Origin: Trueperella sp.
Lineage (GTDB): Bacteria; Actinomycetota; Actinomycetes; Actinomycetales; Actinomycetaceae
NCBI GenBank assembly: GCA_030532125.1
Contig: JAUNLU010000001.1
Coordinates: 673,332 to 737,331 of the forward strand
DNA length: 64,000 bases
Direction of reading: 5' to 3'
Shown here: in pieces, positions 1 through 10,303 of the stretch
Position numbering within the stretch: the stretch's first letter is position 1
How the letters are laid out: each line of letters starts with the position of its first letter
The notes under the pieces: generated by a model
Seen by the model: the letters and a program-made list of their open reading frames with translations, nothing else
Database searches by the model: none
What the model was told of the DNA's origin: nothing
Made by a program: the position numbers and the translations under genes

Positions 1-1176
1 CAAACTGGGATAAAGGCCATTGACGCAATGATTCCGATTGGGCGCGGTCAGCGTCAGCTCATTATTGGCGACCGGAAGACTGGTAAGACCGCACTGGCAA
101 TTGACACCGTGCTAAACCAGAAAGCTAACTGGGAGTCGGGCGATCCGGATAAGCAGGTGCGGTGCATCTACGTAGCAGTTGGGCAGAAGGGCTCCACTAT
201 TGCTTCGGTGCGTGCCACGCTCGAAAAAGCAGGTGCACTGGAGTACACCACCATCGTGGCCGCTCCGGCCTCAGATTCGGCCGGTTTCAAGTACCTGGCA
301 CCGTACACTGGATCCGCTATCGGGCAGCACTGGATGTATGACGGTAAACACGTTTTGATCATTTTTGACGACCTTTCCAAGCAAGCCGAAGCTTACCGGT
401 CGCTATCGCTGCTACTGCGCCGCCCACCAGGGCGCGAAGCCTACCCAGGCGATGTCTTCTACTTACACTCCCGCCTGCTAGAACGCTGTGCCAAGCTCTC
501 CGATGAATACGGGGCTGGCTCGATGACCGGCTTGCCGATTATCGAAACCAAGGCAAACGACGTCTCCGCGTACATTCCTACCAACGTAATTTCTATTACT
601 GACGGGCAAATCTTCTTGCAATCGGATCTGTTCAACTCGAACCAGCGCCCAGCAGTAGACGTCGGTATTTCCGTCTCCCGCGTGGGTGGTGACGCCCAGA
701 TCAAGGCAATGAAGAAAGTTGCCGGCACCCTGAAGATCACCCTCGCCCAGTACCGGGCGCAGGCGGCATTTGCTATGTTTGCATCTGACTTGGATGCAAC
801 TACTCGCCGTCAGCTGGTCCGTGGGGAACGCCTGATGGAACTGCTGAAGCAGCCGCAGTACACGCCGTACCAGGTAGAAGCTCAGGTAGCTAGCGTTTGG
901 GCGGGTACCAAGGGGTATCTGGATGACATCCCACTCGAAAAAGTCCACGACTTTGAAGACGGTATGCTCAAGCACCTGGAGCGCAATACCGAGGTGCTGA
1001 CCACCATCCGCGAAACTGGGTTGTTGGCAGAAGAAACTGAAAACGCCCTGCGCGCCGCAGTCGAAGAATTCAAAGAATCCTTCACTATTAGCAACGAAAC
1101 TATCGGGCTACAAGAATCTGACGCAGATCCCGCCGAAAAGGGTCAAGAGCAGATTGTTGTGAAAGGGCGTAACTAG
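1..1176 (+). CDS. atpA: ATP synthase F1 subunit alpha (5' truncated by window edge)
   Basis: Nucleotide-binding, mostly regulatory subunit of the F1 catalytic head of the membrane ATP synthase. The reading frame is open from base 1, so the gene starts outside the window; 391 residues (about the last three quarters) are visible. The P-loop GDRKTGKT is at residues 23-30 of the visible part, and the family signature around [14 protein letters not shown] (residues about 218-231) is present. The C-terminal helical domain is complete. It is followed after 2 nt by atpG and then atpD and atpC, the standard alpha-gamma-beta-epsilon order, so co-transcription is expected. The internal ATG at 28 is not the true start, because conserved alpha-subunit sequence continues upstream of it. 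Confidence 0.97.
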   Translation, partial: QTGIKAIDAMIPIGRGQRQLIIGDRKTGKTALAIDTVLNQKANWESGDPDKQVRCIYVAVGQKGSTIASVRATLEKAGALEYTTIVAAPASDSAGFKYLAPYTGSAIGQHWMYDGKHVLIIFDDLSKQAEAYRSLSLLLRRPPGREAYPGDVFYLHSRLLERCAKLSDEYGAGSMTGLPIIETKANDVSAYIPTNVISITDGQIFLQSDLFNSNQRPAVDVGISVSRVGGDAQIKAMKKVAGTLKITLAQYRAQAAFAMFASDLDATTRRQLVRGERLMELLKQPQYTPYQVEAQVASVWAGTKGYLDDIPLEKVHDFEDGMLKHLERNTEVLTTIRETGLLAEETENALRAAVEEFKESFTISNETIGLQESDADPAEKGQEQIVVKGRN

Positions 1177-1178
1177 CA

Positions 1179-3567
<2,389 letters not shown>

Positions 3568-3568
<1 letters not shown>

Positions 3569-3810
3569 TGAACCTCGAAGTGGTAGCGCGCACTGGCCAG
3601 ATCTATTCCGGTCCGGTCAGTGAGGTAGTGGTACCCGCATACGAGGGGCCGCTAGCTATTTTGGCTGGTCACTCGCCTATATTGGGTATGTTAGTGCCGG
3701 GTCAGCTGCGGTATACCAATGCCGAGGGCGAACACCACTACGAAGTCGGCGCCGGATTTGTGACGGTAGAGTCTGACGAAGTAACCGTAGTAGTGGAGAC
3801 TGCTAAGTAG
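3568..3810 (+). CDS. atpC: ATP synthase F1 subunit epsilon, short form
   Basis: Epsilon subunit that links gamma to the c-ring. At 80 residues it covers only the N-terminal beta-sandwich (GPVSEVVVPAYEGPLAILAGHSPILGML is typical) and stops at ETAK, with no C-terminal two-helix domain. In the wider family that helical hairpin, about 40-50 residues, latches the rotor and inhibits ATP hydrolysis. Short epsilon subunits are known in actinobacteria, so this is probably natural rather than a truncation; the stop is followed by non-coding sequence and the nucS ribosome site. The ATG overlaps the atpD stop codon, and this is the last gene of the operon. Confidence 0.93.
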
Positions 3811-3876
3811 CCTAGGTTTGACCTCCCCGCTACTTGGCATACTCCGCGGTAACCGCTGCAGAGCAGGAGGATTTCC

Positions 3877-4575
3877 GTGCGAATTGTAATTGCAAAATGC
3901 GCGGTGGACTATTCCGGGCGGTTGGACGCACATCTGGAGCCAGCCAAGCGGTTGCTGCTGATAAAGAACGACGGTTCTGTATTGGTGCATGCAGATGGCG
4001 GCTCCTATAAACCGCTGAACTGGATGTCTCCACCGTGTACCTTGCGCCGCATACCAGTAGAGCATGCAGATACTGCAGCTGGCGTCACTGAAGTCTGGGA
4101 AGTTACCAGTGACAAAACTGATGACACCCTAATCGTGCGGATCTACGAAATTCTTCACGATCTCACTGCGGATCTCGGGATAGAACCGGGGCTAATAAAA
4201 GACGGCGTAGAGGCTCATCTACAAGAACTCTTGGCGGCACAGGTGCCAGCAGTATTGGGGGCTAATACTTCACTGGTGCGCCGAGAATATCCGACAGCGA
4301 TCGGTCCAGTAGATTTGCTGGTGCGCGATGGGGCTGGCGGGCACATTGCAGTGGAGATCAAACGCCGGGGGGAGATTGACGGCGTCGAGCAGCTCACTCG
4401 CTATCTGGAATTACTAGATCGGGACTCCACGCTGTCCCCAGTGCGCGGGATATTTGCCGCTCAGGAAATCAAACCCCAGGCGCGAGTACTGGCAGAAGAC
4501 CGCGGCATTGAATGCTTGATTCTGGACTATGACGTTTTGCGCGGCATGGACGACCCGCAGGATCGATTGTTTTGA
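3877..4575 (+). CDS. nucS: Mismatch-specific endonuclease NucS/EndoMS
   Basis: RecB-like nuclease that cuts both strands at mismatches and supplies non-canonical mismatch repair in actinobacteria and archaea, together with the beta clamp. The 232-residue product has the N-terminal DNA-binding half ([20 protein letters not shown]) and the C-terminal nuclease half with the PD-(D/E)xK-type core: [10 protein letters not shown] followed by IAVEIKRRG (about residues 146-166), then QLTRYLELL. The start is GTG with GGAGG at 3867-3871. It lies 66 nt after the ATP synthase operon and overlaps the next gene by 4 nt. No mutS or mutL is in the window. Confidence 0.93.
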   Translation: MRIVIAKCAVDYSGRLDAHLEPAKRLLLIKNDGSVLVHADGGSYKPLNWMSPPCTLRRIPVEHADTAAGVTEVWEVTSDKTDDTLIVRIYEILHDLTADLGIEPGLIKDGVEAHLQELLAAQVPAVLGANTSLVRREYPTAIGPVDLLVRDGAGGHIAVEIKRRGEIDGVEQLTRYLELLDRDSTLSPVRGIFAAQEIKPQARVLAEDRGIECLILDYDVLRGMDDPQDRLF

Positions 4576-4877
4576 GTCACCGCAAGGACAAGCGCCGCCA
4601 AGAATTTCGCCCGCTCAATGTGGGGCGGATTATGAACTACACCCATTACGAAGAGATCGACGGCATCTCATACAAAGTCCACCAGATCAAAGCGGGTAAA
4701 AAAGAATATCTATGCCCAGGCTGCCAGGGCCGTATTTTTGTGGGGGAATCTCACGTAGTGGTATGGACCGAAGATTCACTTTTTGGTGCCCAAGCTGGGA
4801 TAGCCGCTCGCCGTCACTGGCACACTAATTGTTGGCGGGGGCGCTCCCGCCGGGGGCCGCTACCCCAACGGTGGTAG
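4572..4877 (+). CDS. Small conserved actinobacterial protein with Cys/His metal-site motif
   Basis: A 101-residue basic protein resembling short actinobacterial proteins often labelled ATP/GTP-binding protein, whose function is not established. Visible features are a CPGC pair (about residues 48-51) and, downstream, RHWHTNCW (about residues 81-88), which together could bind one zinc ion as C-x2-C plus H/C. Both termini are rich in Arg and Lys. The TTG start overlaps the nucS stop (TTGA), so expression is probably coupled to nucS. The N-terminal part resembles remembered homologues, so the TTG is preferred over ATG 4632. A link to repair or nucleic acid binding would be only guilt by association. 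Confidence 0.75.
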   Translation: MSHRKDKRRQEFRPLNVGRIMNYTHYEEIDGISYKVHQIKAGKKEYLCPGCQGRIFVGESHVVVWTEDSLFGAQAGIAARRHWHTNCWRGRSRRGPLPQRW

Positions 4878-4880
4878 CCT
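4875..4880 (+). promoter_or_regulatory. -10 box of a probable leaderless promoter (alpha/beta hydrolase gene)
   Basis: TAGCCT fits the actinobacterial TAnnnT -10 pattern and is followed by 6 nt and then the ATG at 4887. No Shine-Dalgarno sequence is present, so the transcript probably begins at the start codon. The -35 region is not recognisable. Confidence 0.5.
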
Positions 4881-4886
4881 GAACTT

Positions 4887-5666
4887 ATGAAACTCGCCTA
4901 TCATCGCACTGGGCCGCAGTCTGATCTGCCGCTCGTTTTATTGCACGCGCTGCCGCTAGACGGCACTATGTGGGATGCGGTACGCACCGAACTAGCTGAC
5001 ATAGACATTTTGACCGTGGATGCGCCTGGATTTGGCGCTTCCCTGGCGGGTGCGGAGCTCTCTGCCGCAGCTCCCAATATGGCAAGCTACGTGGCGGCAT
5101 TACACGAAACTTTGCAGGCCTTGGAGATTGACCGCATGGCTTTAGGTGGGCTGTCGATGGGCGGCGCAGTAGCCGCAGATTTCACCGCCAGCTATCCAGC
5201 GATGATTGCGGGATTGGCGCTGATGGATACTAATATCGACGCTGACACCCCAGAACGCCGGGCTGGGCGCGAGCGAACTGCTGCCCAGGCAGACGCCGGG
5301 CGCGGATATCGGGCAGTTGAGGACTGGACCACCACTATGGTGGGCTCAGCGGCTACGCCAGCAATACGCAAGCAGCTAGATGCGCAATTCCGGCAGCTGC
5401 CCAATGCCGGTTTAGCCTGGATACAGCGCGCAATGGCAGCTCGTTCGGGAAACGTGGATGCAGTTGAGCTAGTAAGCGGTCCCGTCTACTTGGTGCGGGG
5501 AGCAGAAGATCCCACTTGTTCCCTGGAGACGCTGCAGCAGTGGTCACTGCGCGCGCAGCAGCCGCATATTGTGGAGATAGCTGGCGCGGGTCACTTCACC
5601 GCAGTGGAAAAACCAGCAGAGCTGGCTAGTGTGTTGCGCGAGTTTTACGAGGCTGCCCGCGCCTAA
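4887..5666 (+). CDS. Alpha/beta-fold hydrolase
   Basis: A 259-residue cytoplasmic hydrolase of the alpha/beta superfamily. The family elements are visible: an oxyanion-region LLHALPLDGTMWD near residues 18-30, the nucleophile elbow GLSMGGAV (Ser at about residue 91), an acid in the GAEDPT loop, and the catalytic His in GAGHFTAVEKP near the C-terminus. The substrate cannot be told from sequence; esterases, 3-oxoadipate enol-lactonases and non-haem peroxidase-like members all share this layout. It is probably transcribed from its own leaderless promoter and ends tail-to-tail with the coiled-coil gene on the other strand. Confidence 0.85.
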   Translation: MKLAYHRTGPQSDLPLVLLHALPLDGTMWDAVRTELADIDILTVDAPGFGASLAGAELSAAAPNMASYVAALHETLQALEIDRMALGGLSMGGAVAADFTASYPAMIAGLALMDTNIDADTPERRAGRERTAAQADAGRGYRAVEDWTTTMVGSAATPAIRKQLDAQFRQLPNAGLAWIQRAMAARSGNVDAVELVSGPVYLVRGAEDPTCSLETLQQWSLRAQQPHIVEIAGAGHFTAVEKPAELASVLREFYEAARA

Positions 5667-5705
5667 CTACTCGGTATTGCTGCGCTTAATACCCGGTAGC
5701 TAGCG

Positions 5706-7028
5706 CTACTCTACCGAATCAGTATCGCTAGCAGCCTCGGTAGCAGTGTCAGATGCTTTGTCTTGGGCAGCAGCGATTACTTCATCCACCACGATGCCGT
5801 GTTCGGAATTGGCCAGCATGGCACGCATATCCCGCAGATAAGAAGTCAGGCTCTGTTTCTCGGCCCGCAAGGACTTGATATGCTCATCTGCCGACTTGCG
5901 CGCGTTATCCGCTTCCGCAGTGGCTTCATCCCGCAGTTTTTGTGCTTGTGCTTTGGCATGCTGCAAAATCTGCTCGGCTTCTTCTTGGGCATCAGTTAGT
6001 AGCTGCGCCACTTCGTCATGAGTGGTTTTCTTCAGTTCAGCGGCGCGCTTGGTGGCGGCTACTAGATTTTCTTCCGCAGTCTGTGCTTCCGCCTGGGCAT
6101 CGTCGATCATCTGCTGCGCTTCCGCTCGCAGCCGGGCATCTTCTGCCTGTAGTTCATTAGCGGCGGCAGCTTTAGCAGCAGCAGTTTCGGTTTCGGCCGC
6201 ACTGCGCAGCTCAGAAATTTCTTTAGCTGACTGGGCGCGCAAAGCGTCAGTTTCTGCTTTGGCATCACTGCGCAGTTTGGCTACCTCGGTTTCCGCCTTA
6301 TTGCGCAACTCAGTCACTTCAGTTGCGGCGTCGCTGCGCAGTTGTGCCGCAGCTGTTTCTGCGTCTTGGCGTAACTCGGCTACTTCAGTAGCGGCAGTAG
6401 TGCGCAGCTCAGTGACTTCATTCGTAGCTTCCGCCCGCAACTTGGCTACTTCTTCTTCCGCATTGGCGCGCAATGCTGCGCTGTCATGTTCCGCTTGGGA
6501 GACTACTGCAGACGCCTTAGCAGCTGATTCAGTTTGAATTCGAGCAGCTTCCCGCTCTGCTGAGGACACCATCTCTTCAGCAGCAGTGCGGGCATTTTCC
6601 GTCTGGCTGGTGGCTTCTGCGGTGGCCGCAGTGCGCAATTTCTGGGCATCTTTTTCTGCCTGGGACACAGTTTTCTCACTACTCGTTTTTGCGTCGGCCA
6701 GCAGCTGATCACGGTTTGCCGTTGCCTGTTCTGTGATAGCTGCGGCTTCTTCCCGCGCCCGCGTCACTAGCTCTACTGCCTGTTCTTCAGCAGATTTCAA
6801 TAGCCGTTCTACCCGTTCGCCCAGCCCAGAGTAAGATGGGCGGCCTGCCTCCCGCAAATCAGCCTGCGCTTGGGATAGTTCGCCGGAGAGTTTCAATACT
6901 CGGGCGTCGAGCTTTGCTACCTGTTCTTGGGCTTGCAGCAGGTTATCTTGCAATCGAGCCAAACGCTCGTCTACCTGAGCGCGATCATAACCGCGCATAA
7001 CAACCGGGAAAATAAGTTCTTCGCTCAC
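5706..7028 (-). CDS. DivIVA-like coiled-coil protein
   Basis: A 440-residue protein beginning FPVVMRGYDRAQVDERLARL, which matches the membrane-binding N-terminal signature of DivIVA/Wag31/GpsB proteins that mark curved membrane at poles and septa. Almost all the rest is Ala/Glu/Arg-rich coiled coil, including nine tandem 11-residue units (encoded at 6171-6467). No enzyme domain is visible. The GTG start has GGAGG eight bases upstream. Known relatives organise polar growth or cell division, but the local repeats and low complexity make a precise orthologue uncertain. The long open frame on the opposite strand is an artefact of the biased codons. Confidence 0.82.
   Translation of the reverse strand: MSEELIFPVVMRGYDRAQVDERLARLQDNLLQAQEQVAKLDARVLKLSGELSQAQADLREAGRPSYSGLGERVERLLKSAEEQAVELVTRAREEAAAITEQATANRDQLLADAKTSSEKTVSQAEKDAQKLRTAATAEATSQTENARTAAEEMVSSAEREAARIQTESAAKASAVVSQAEHDSAALRANAEEEVAKLRAEATNEVTELRTTAATEVAELRQDAETAAAQLRSDAATEVTELRNKAETEVAKLRSDAKAETDALRAQSAKEISELRSAAETETAAAKAAAANELQAEDARLRAEAQQMIDDAQAEAQTAEENLVAATKRAAELKKTTHDEVAQLLTDAQEEAEQILQHAKAQAQKLRDEATAEADNARKSADEHIKSLRAEKQSLTSYLRDMRAMLANSEHGIVVDEVIAAAQDKASDTATEAASDTDSVE
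6171..6467 (-). repeat. Nine tandem 33-bp units encoding an 11-residue coiled-coil repeat
   Basis: Within the DivIVA-like gene, nine consecutive 11-residue (hendecad) units follow the pattern xxAxxEVxELR, for example AEATNEVTELR, TTAATEVAELR, SDAATEVTELR and NKAETEVAKLR. The DNA units are similar but not identical. A hendecad period implies a slightly right-handed or nearly straight coiled coil rather than a heptad one. Repeat number could vary between strains. Confidence 0.8.
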
Positions 7029-7175
7029 GCCGTATTCCTCCAGTGGGATAAAGTTCCGCCGATAGTCTACCGGTATGCCGGATCAATATCGCTAGTTATT
7101 TCGGGGAGTGGTAATTCGACCTGGTGATTTTCACCGTTACCGAAAACTGCCGATGTTATCAGAATGGCGAATAGA

Positions 7176-7181
7176 TATACT
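7176..7181 (+). promoter_or_regulatory. -10 box of a probable leaderless promoter (membrane protein gene)
   Basis: TATACT followed by 6 nt and then ATG 7188, with no ribosome-binding site before any of the candidate starts. It decides the start of the downstream gene. Confidence 0.55.
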
Positions 7182-7187
7182 CAAAGA

Positions 7188-8249
7188 ATGCAAAATCCAT
7201 TCCAGCAAGCCAGTATGAAAAAGATAGTTGGCATCATACTGATAGCTTTGGGCGCCGTATTGCTCGTGGTGACCGGTATCCGGGCGCTGACCTTACAGTC
7301 GAAATCTGTATTTGAAGTCAGTGTTCCTAGCTCCGGCACCTTCGTATATACCGCCCCAGGCGTACTCGGTATGGGTGGGAGCCAAGTTACGGTTACTTTC
7401 GCTGGCGACGGTATAGTCCAGTGGGGTTTCGGTAATGAAGACGACGTAGTCGCCTATGTGGGCGACTCGGCAGCTGCCGTTCTCACGGGGGTAGTTTCGC
7501 CCACCGAGGCAGAAGTGAAAAATGATGCTGCCGCCCCAGAAGCTGCTGCCGCCGACGCACAACAAGTGGCAGCTGGGGGCTTTAATCTATCGCATTCAGA
7601 TTTATGGCTGCAGTCCGGTGAGGGCGAAGGGAAAGCCGTTGCCAAATTGACCTTAGAGCCGAATGTGCCACGCGCAATTGTCGCTACCACTAGTACGGGG
7701 GTTGCTCCGGAGATGACGGTCCGCTGGGACAATGTGCCGGTAGCTAAGCCCATACCGCTGCTGGCGTTCTCGCTGCTTATTTTGCTGTTTGGGTTGTTGC
7801 TGTTGGTGCAGGAAATCCAGGATGGGATTAATGCTCCAGCCCCAGCAGAGCCAGTTGAGAAACGCGACCGATCTGCTGATTTGACTGAAGTTATTTTGCC
7901 GTTCTGGAAGCTGGCAAAGAATAAGAAAGCAGAAACTTCAGATAGTGCCGGCACTGCAGATGCCGCCGCGGCAGCCGACTCGGGCGAAACTGATACGGCG
8001 AGCAAAACCGAAAGCGTGGCAAAGGTGGAAAGTGAAGATGAGGCTGCTACCCCAGCTGCGGGCGCCGTCAGTGCAGCTGATACGCCGCCGGAAACCCCGC
8101 CGATTAGTTCAGGCAGTAGTTGGCGTGCGCTGTGGGAATTTACGCAGCAGCCGGTAACTAAAGCTGGAGCAGATTCCCAATCAGCGCCGGAAACAGCAGC
8201 CGCAGCGGCGGAAACCACTGACCACACCGCGGAGGATGAAGATGCATAA
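7188..8249 (+). CDS. Membrane protein of unknown function with acidic Ala-rich tail
   Basis: I do not recognise the family. From ATG 7188 it is 353 residues. One hydrophobic segment near the N-terminus (KKIVGIILIALGAVLLVVTGI) and a second at about residues 195-215 (PIPLLAFSLLILLFGLLLLV) bracket a soluble, probably extracytoplasmic domain. The rest is a cytoplasmic tail rich in Ala, Glu, Asp and Thr that looks disordered. ATG 7164 is also in frame, but 7188 is preferred because a TATACT box lies 6 nt upstream and no start has a Shine-Dalgarno sequence. The gene overlaps the following lipoprotein gene by 8 nt, so the two are likely co-expressed and may work together at the envelope. Confidence 0.75.
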   Translation: MQNPFQQASMKKIVGIILIALGAVLLVVTGIRALTLQSKSVFEVSVPSSGTFVYTAPGVLGMGGSQVTVTFAGDGIVQWGFGNEDDVVAYVGDSAAAVLTGVVSPTEAEVKNDAAAPEAAAADAQQVAAGGFNLSHSDLWLQSGEGEGKAVAKLTLEPNVPRAIVATTSTGVAPEMTVRWDNVPVAKPIPLLAFSLLILLFGLLLLVQEIQDGINAPAPAEPVEKRDRSADLTEVILPFWKLAKNKKAETSDSAGTADAAAAADSGETDTASKTESVAKVESEDEAATPAAGAVSAADTPPETPPISSGSSWRALWEFTQQPVTKAGADSQSAPETAAAAAETTDHTAEDEDA

Positions 8250-9234
8250 ATTACTTTCCGCGCTGGCCGCATTGGCCGCAGTGTCGCTTTTAGCTGGATG
8301 TACAAGTTCTAGCCTGCCGGATCCCACCCCAGGTGGATCGCCGGAAGCCGTAGTGCACGGTGCCCAATATGAAGTGATAGCCCAGCAGACTATTGATCAG
8401 TTTGCGGTCGCAGATGCAGCCAAAGATCCGGCCCAGCTGGGTGGGCGTATTGCTGGTCCGCTGCGGGAAAATCGCACGGCGCAGTACCAGCTAGCTAATG
8501 CTATGGGGGAGGGCTATTCGCTGCCGCCGATTGTTTTGGACCCCCAGGCTACTCCAATTGATGCGGGTACAGATTTCCCACGCACTCTGCTAGCGGTGAC
8601 GCCAGCCAGTGAATACCAGAAATTGCCGGCAGTTACGGCGTGGGTGCAAACTGGTCCGCGCAGCAACTATGCAGCTTGGGCGCAAATAACTCTGTTCCCG
8701 GGCGTGAAAGTGCCGGCTTTGCAGTCGGGGCAGACCAATACTAAGAATCTGCTTGACGCTAAGAAATACGCCTATGATCCAGCTGCAGTGGCTAATGCAT
8801 ATGCGGAATACAACTGGACTCGCAAACAGGGCGCAATCCCGATTGCTGAAAGCGATGAGTTTGCCAAACAGGTGGCACAGCAACAAGATGCCTTGGCCAG
8901 TGCAGTGGGGGAAATGGGTACAGTTAGCACCGCATTTGCTGCCCCGGAACAAATGTTGGTGGCAGCTCCCACCAAAGACGGCGGTCTGATCGTCATCGCA
9001 GATGTGCGGTATACCTTGCGGATTGAACGCACTAACCGGGCTATTGCTTTGCGGATTGGCGGCGAAATTGGTGCGCTACACCAAGGTAGGACTGCCGTAG
9101 TTAATGTGGGTAAGGCCCTGTCTGGGGAGTACTCGGCGCCGGTGGCATTGTATGTTCCGCCGGCTGGTTCTGAGGCGTCAGTGCAGGCTATTGGCTCTGC
9201 ACTACCCACTTTGCTGTCGGTAACAAGTGAATAG
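8242..9234 (+). CDS. Secreted lipoprotein of unknown function
   Basis: A 330-residue predicted lipoprotein: a short basic start, a hydrophobic stretch and the lipobox LLAGC (Cys at about residue 20) for lipid attachment and anchoring to the outer face of the membrane. The mature part has no motif I recognise. The ATG at 8242 is chosen over ATG 8236 because GGAGG at 8231-8235 is 6 nt away, a normal spacing, while it would touch 8236. The gene overlaps the upstream membrane-protein gene by 8 nt and is 19 nt before the YbbN-like gene, so the three probably form an operon. Confidence 0.8.
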   Translation: MHKLLSALAALAAVSLLAGCTSSSLPDPTPGGSPEAVVHGAQYEVIAQQTIDQFAVADAAKDPAQLGGRIAGPLRENRTAQYQLANAMGEGYSLPPIVLDPQATPIDAGTDFPRTLLAVTPASEYQKLPAVTAWVQTGPRSNYAAWAQITLFPGVKVPALQSGQTNTKNLLDAKKYAYDPAAVANAYAEYNWTRKQGAIPIAESDEFAKQVAQQQDALASAVGEMGTVSTAFAAPEQMLVAAPTKDGGLIVIADVRYTLRIERTNRAIALRIGGEIGALHQGRTAVVNVGKALSGEYSAPVALYVPPAGSEASVQAIGSALPTLLSVTSE

Positions 9235-9253
9235 TTAATTAAGGGAGACTCGG

Positions 9254-10216
9254 ATGTCTATTTATGGGGCCGTCGATTTATCGCAGTTTAAGAAACAACC
9301 GGAGCCAGCGCCAACTGCTACGCCCGCCTCGCCATTAACTGAGCTAGGGACACCAGCAGATGGGGCAGCTGCTAATGTCATCCCGGGGCCCATCTCGGTG
9401 GAAGTAACTGCAGATAACTTGAACTCGATTATGCAGACTTCTACCCAGGTGCCGGTAGTGTTAGTTTTCCACTCCGCGAAATCAGAAAAATCCGGCGAAC
9501 TGGTAGCGCAGCTTACCGAACTGGCGAATAAATTAGGTGGCCGCTTCCAGTTGGGATCGGTAGATACTGATGTAAACCAACAGGTGACGGCAGCTTTTTC
9601 AGTAACTGCAGTGCCGAGTGCGGTGGCCCTATTGCAAGGGCAGCCAATCCCGCTATTCCAGGGCATGCCGGCAGCAGAACAGCTGTCTGGCGTAGTAGAT
9701 CAGCTACTAGCTGCAGCTGCCCAGTATGGTATCTCCGGGCGGATGGACGGCGACGCCGATGCCACGCCACCGGCTCCTGAACTTCCGCCGCTATACCAAG
9801 CCGGAATTGAGGCACTGGAAGCGGGCGACTTAGCCGGGGCACATGCGGCATACGAAAAAGCACTAGCGGAAAACCCGGGGGATAGCGAAGCTCGAATTGC
9901 ACTGAATCAGGTGGAGCTCTTGCAGCGGCTGGAAGTCGTTAACCCAGGCAATGACGGCGCCCGCGCCCAAGAACTGCTGCAAACCGCAGCTACTGCGCCA
10001 CTTACCGATCTGGAAACTCAATTAGTGGCAGCAGATGTCGAGATGTCGATCTCTCGGCCAGATGCCGCATTTGCTCGCTTGATTGATGTTGTCAAAGCAA
10101 CTAGTGGCGCAGAGCGGGAGACTGCCCGGCAACGCCTAGTGGCACTATTTGACACGATTGGGGAAAACGAACTGGTAGCACAAGCCCGCCGGGCGCTCGC
10201 AAACGCACTGTTCTAA
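9254..10216 (+). CDS. YbbN/CnoX-like thioredoxin-fold protein with TPR-like C-terminus
   Basis: A 320-residue protein: a Pro/Ala-rich N-terminus, a thioredoxin fold at about residues 55-160 (VTADNLNSIM, VPVVLVFHSAKSEKSGEL, VDTDVNQQVTAAFSVTAVPSAVAL) and a helical C-terminal part with a TPR-like unit (AGIEALEAGDLAGAHAAYEKALAENPGD). The redox CxxC is absent: the position reads SAKSEKS, and no Cys occurs in that domain. Relatives of E. coli YbbN/CnoX act as redox-linked chaperones, but this one cannot do thiol-disulfide exchange at the usual site, so a holdase or scaffold role is more likely (inference). The start has AAGGGAG 6 nt upstream. Confidence 0.82.
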   Translation: MSIYGAVDLSQFKKQPEPAPTATPASPLTELGTPADGAAANVIPGPISVEVTADNLNSIMQTSTQVPVVLVFHSAKSEKSGELVAQLTELANKLGGRFQLGSVDTDVNQQVTAAFSVTAVPSAVALLQGQPIPLFQGMPAAEQLSGVVDQLLAAAAQYGISGRMDGDADATPPAPELPPLYQAGIEALEAGDLAGAHAAYEKALAENPGDSEARIALNQVELLQRLEVVNPGNDGARAQELLQTAATAPLTDLETQLVAADVEMSISRPDAAFARLIDVVKATSGAERETARQRLVALFDTIGENELVAQARRALANALF

Positions 10217-10223
10217 TGCGATA

Positions 10224-10255
10224 CTGGCACGCAGCTTGAGGCGAGCTAGTGCCAG
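10224..10255. terminator. Hairpin between convergent genes (weak bidirectional terminator candidate)
   Basis: CTGGCAC at 10224-10230 pairs with GTGCCAG at 10249-10255, with a possible inner AGCT pair. It lies between the convergent YbbN-like gene and glgB. There is no clear T-run on either side, so termination is only plausible. Confidence 0.35.
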
Positions 10256-10303
10256 GTTAGCGGGCACTGCGGGGCAAAAAATCAATACTTGCCGCTGAGC
10301 AGG

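Noticed and set aside
6022..6537. 171-residue plus-strand ORF inside the DivIVA-like gene
   Set aside because: It runs antisense to the Ala/Glu repeat; the low-complexity composition (Ala/Ser) is an artefact of the opposite strand.
7454..8305. 283-residue minus-strand ORF over the membrane-protein gene
   Set aside because: It overlaps a gene with a clear start box and a following lipoprotein; the Ala/Ser-rich text is antisense shadow.
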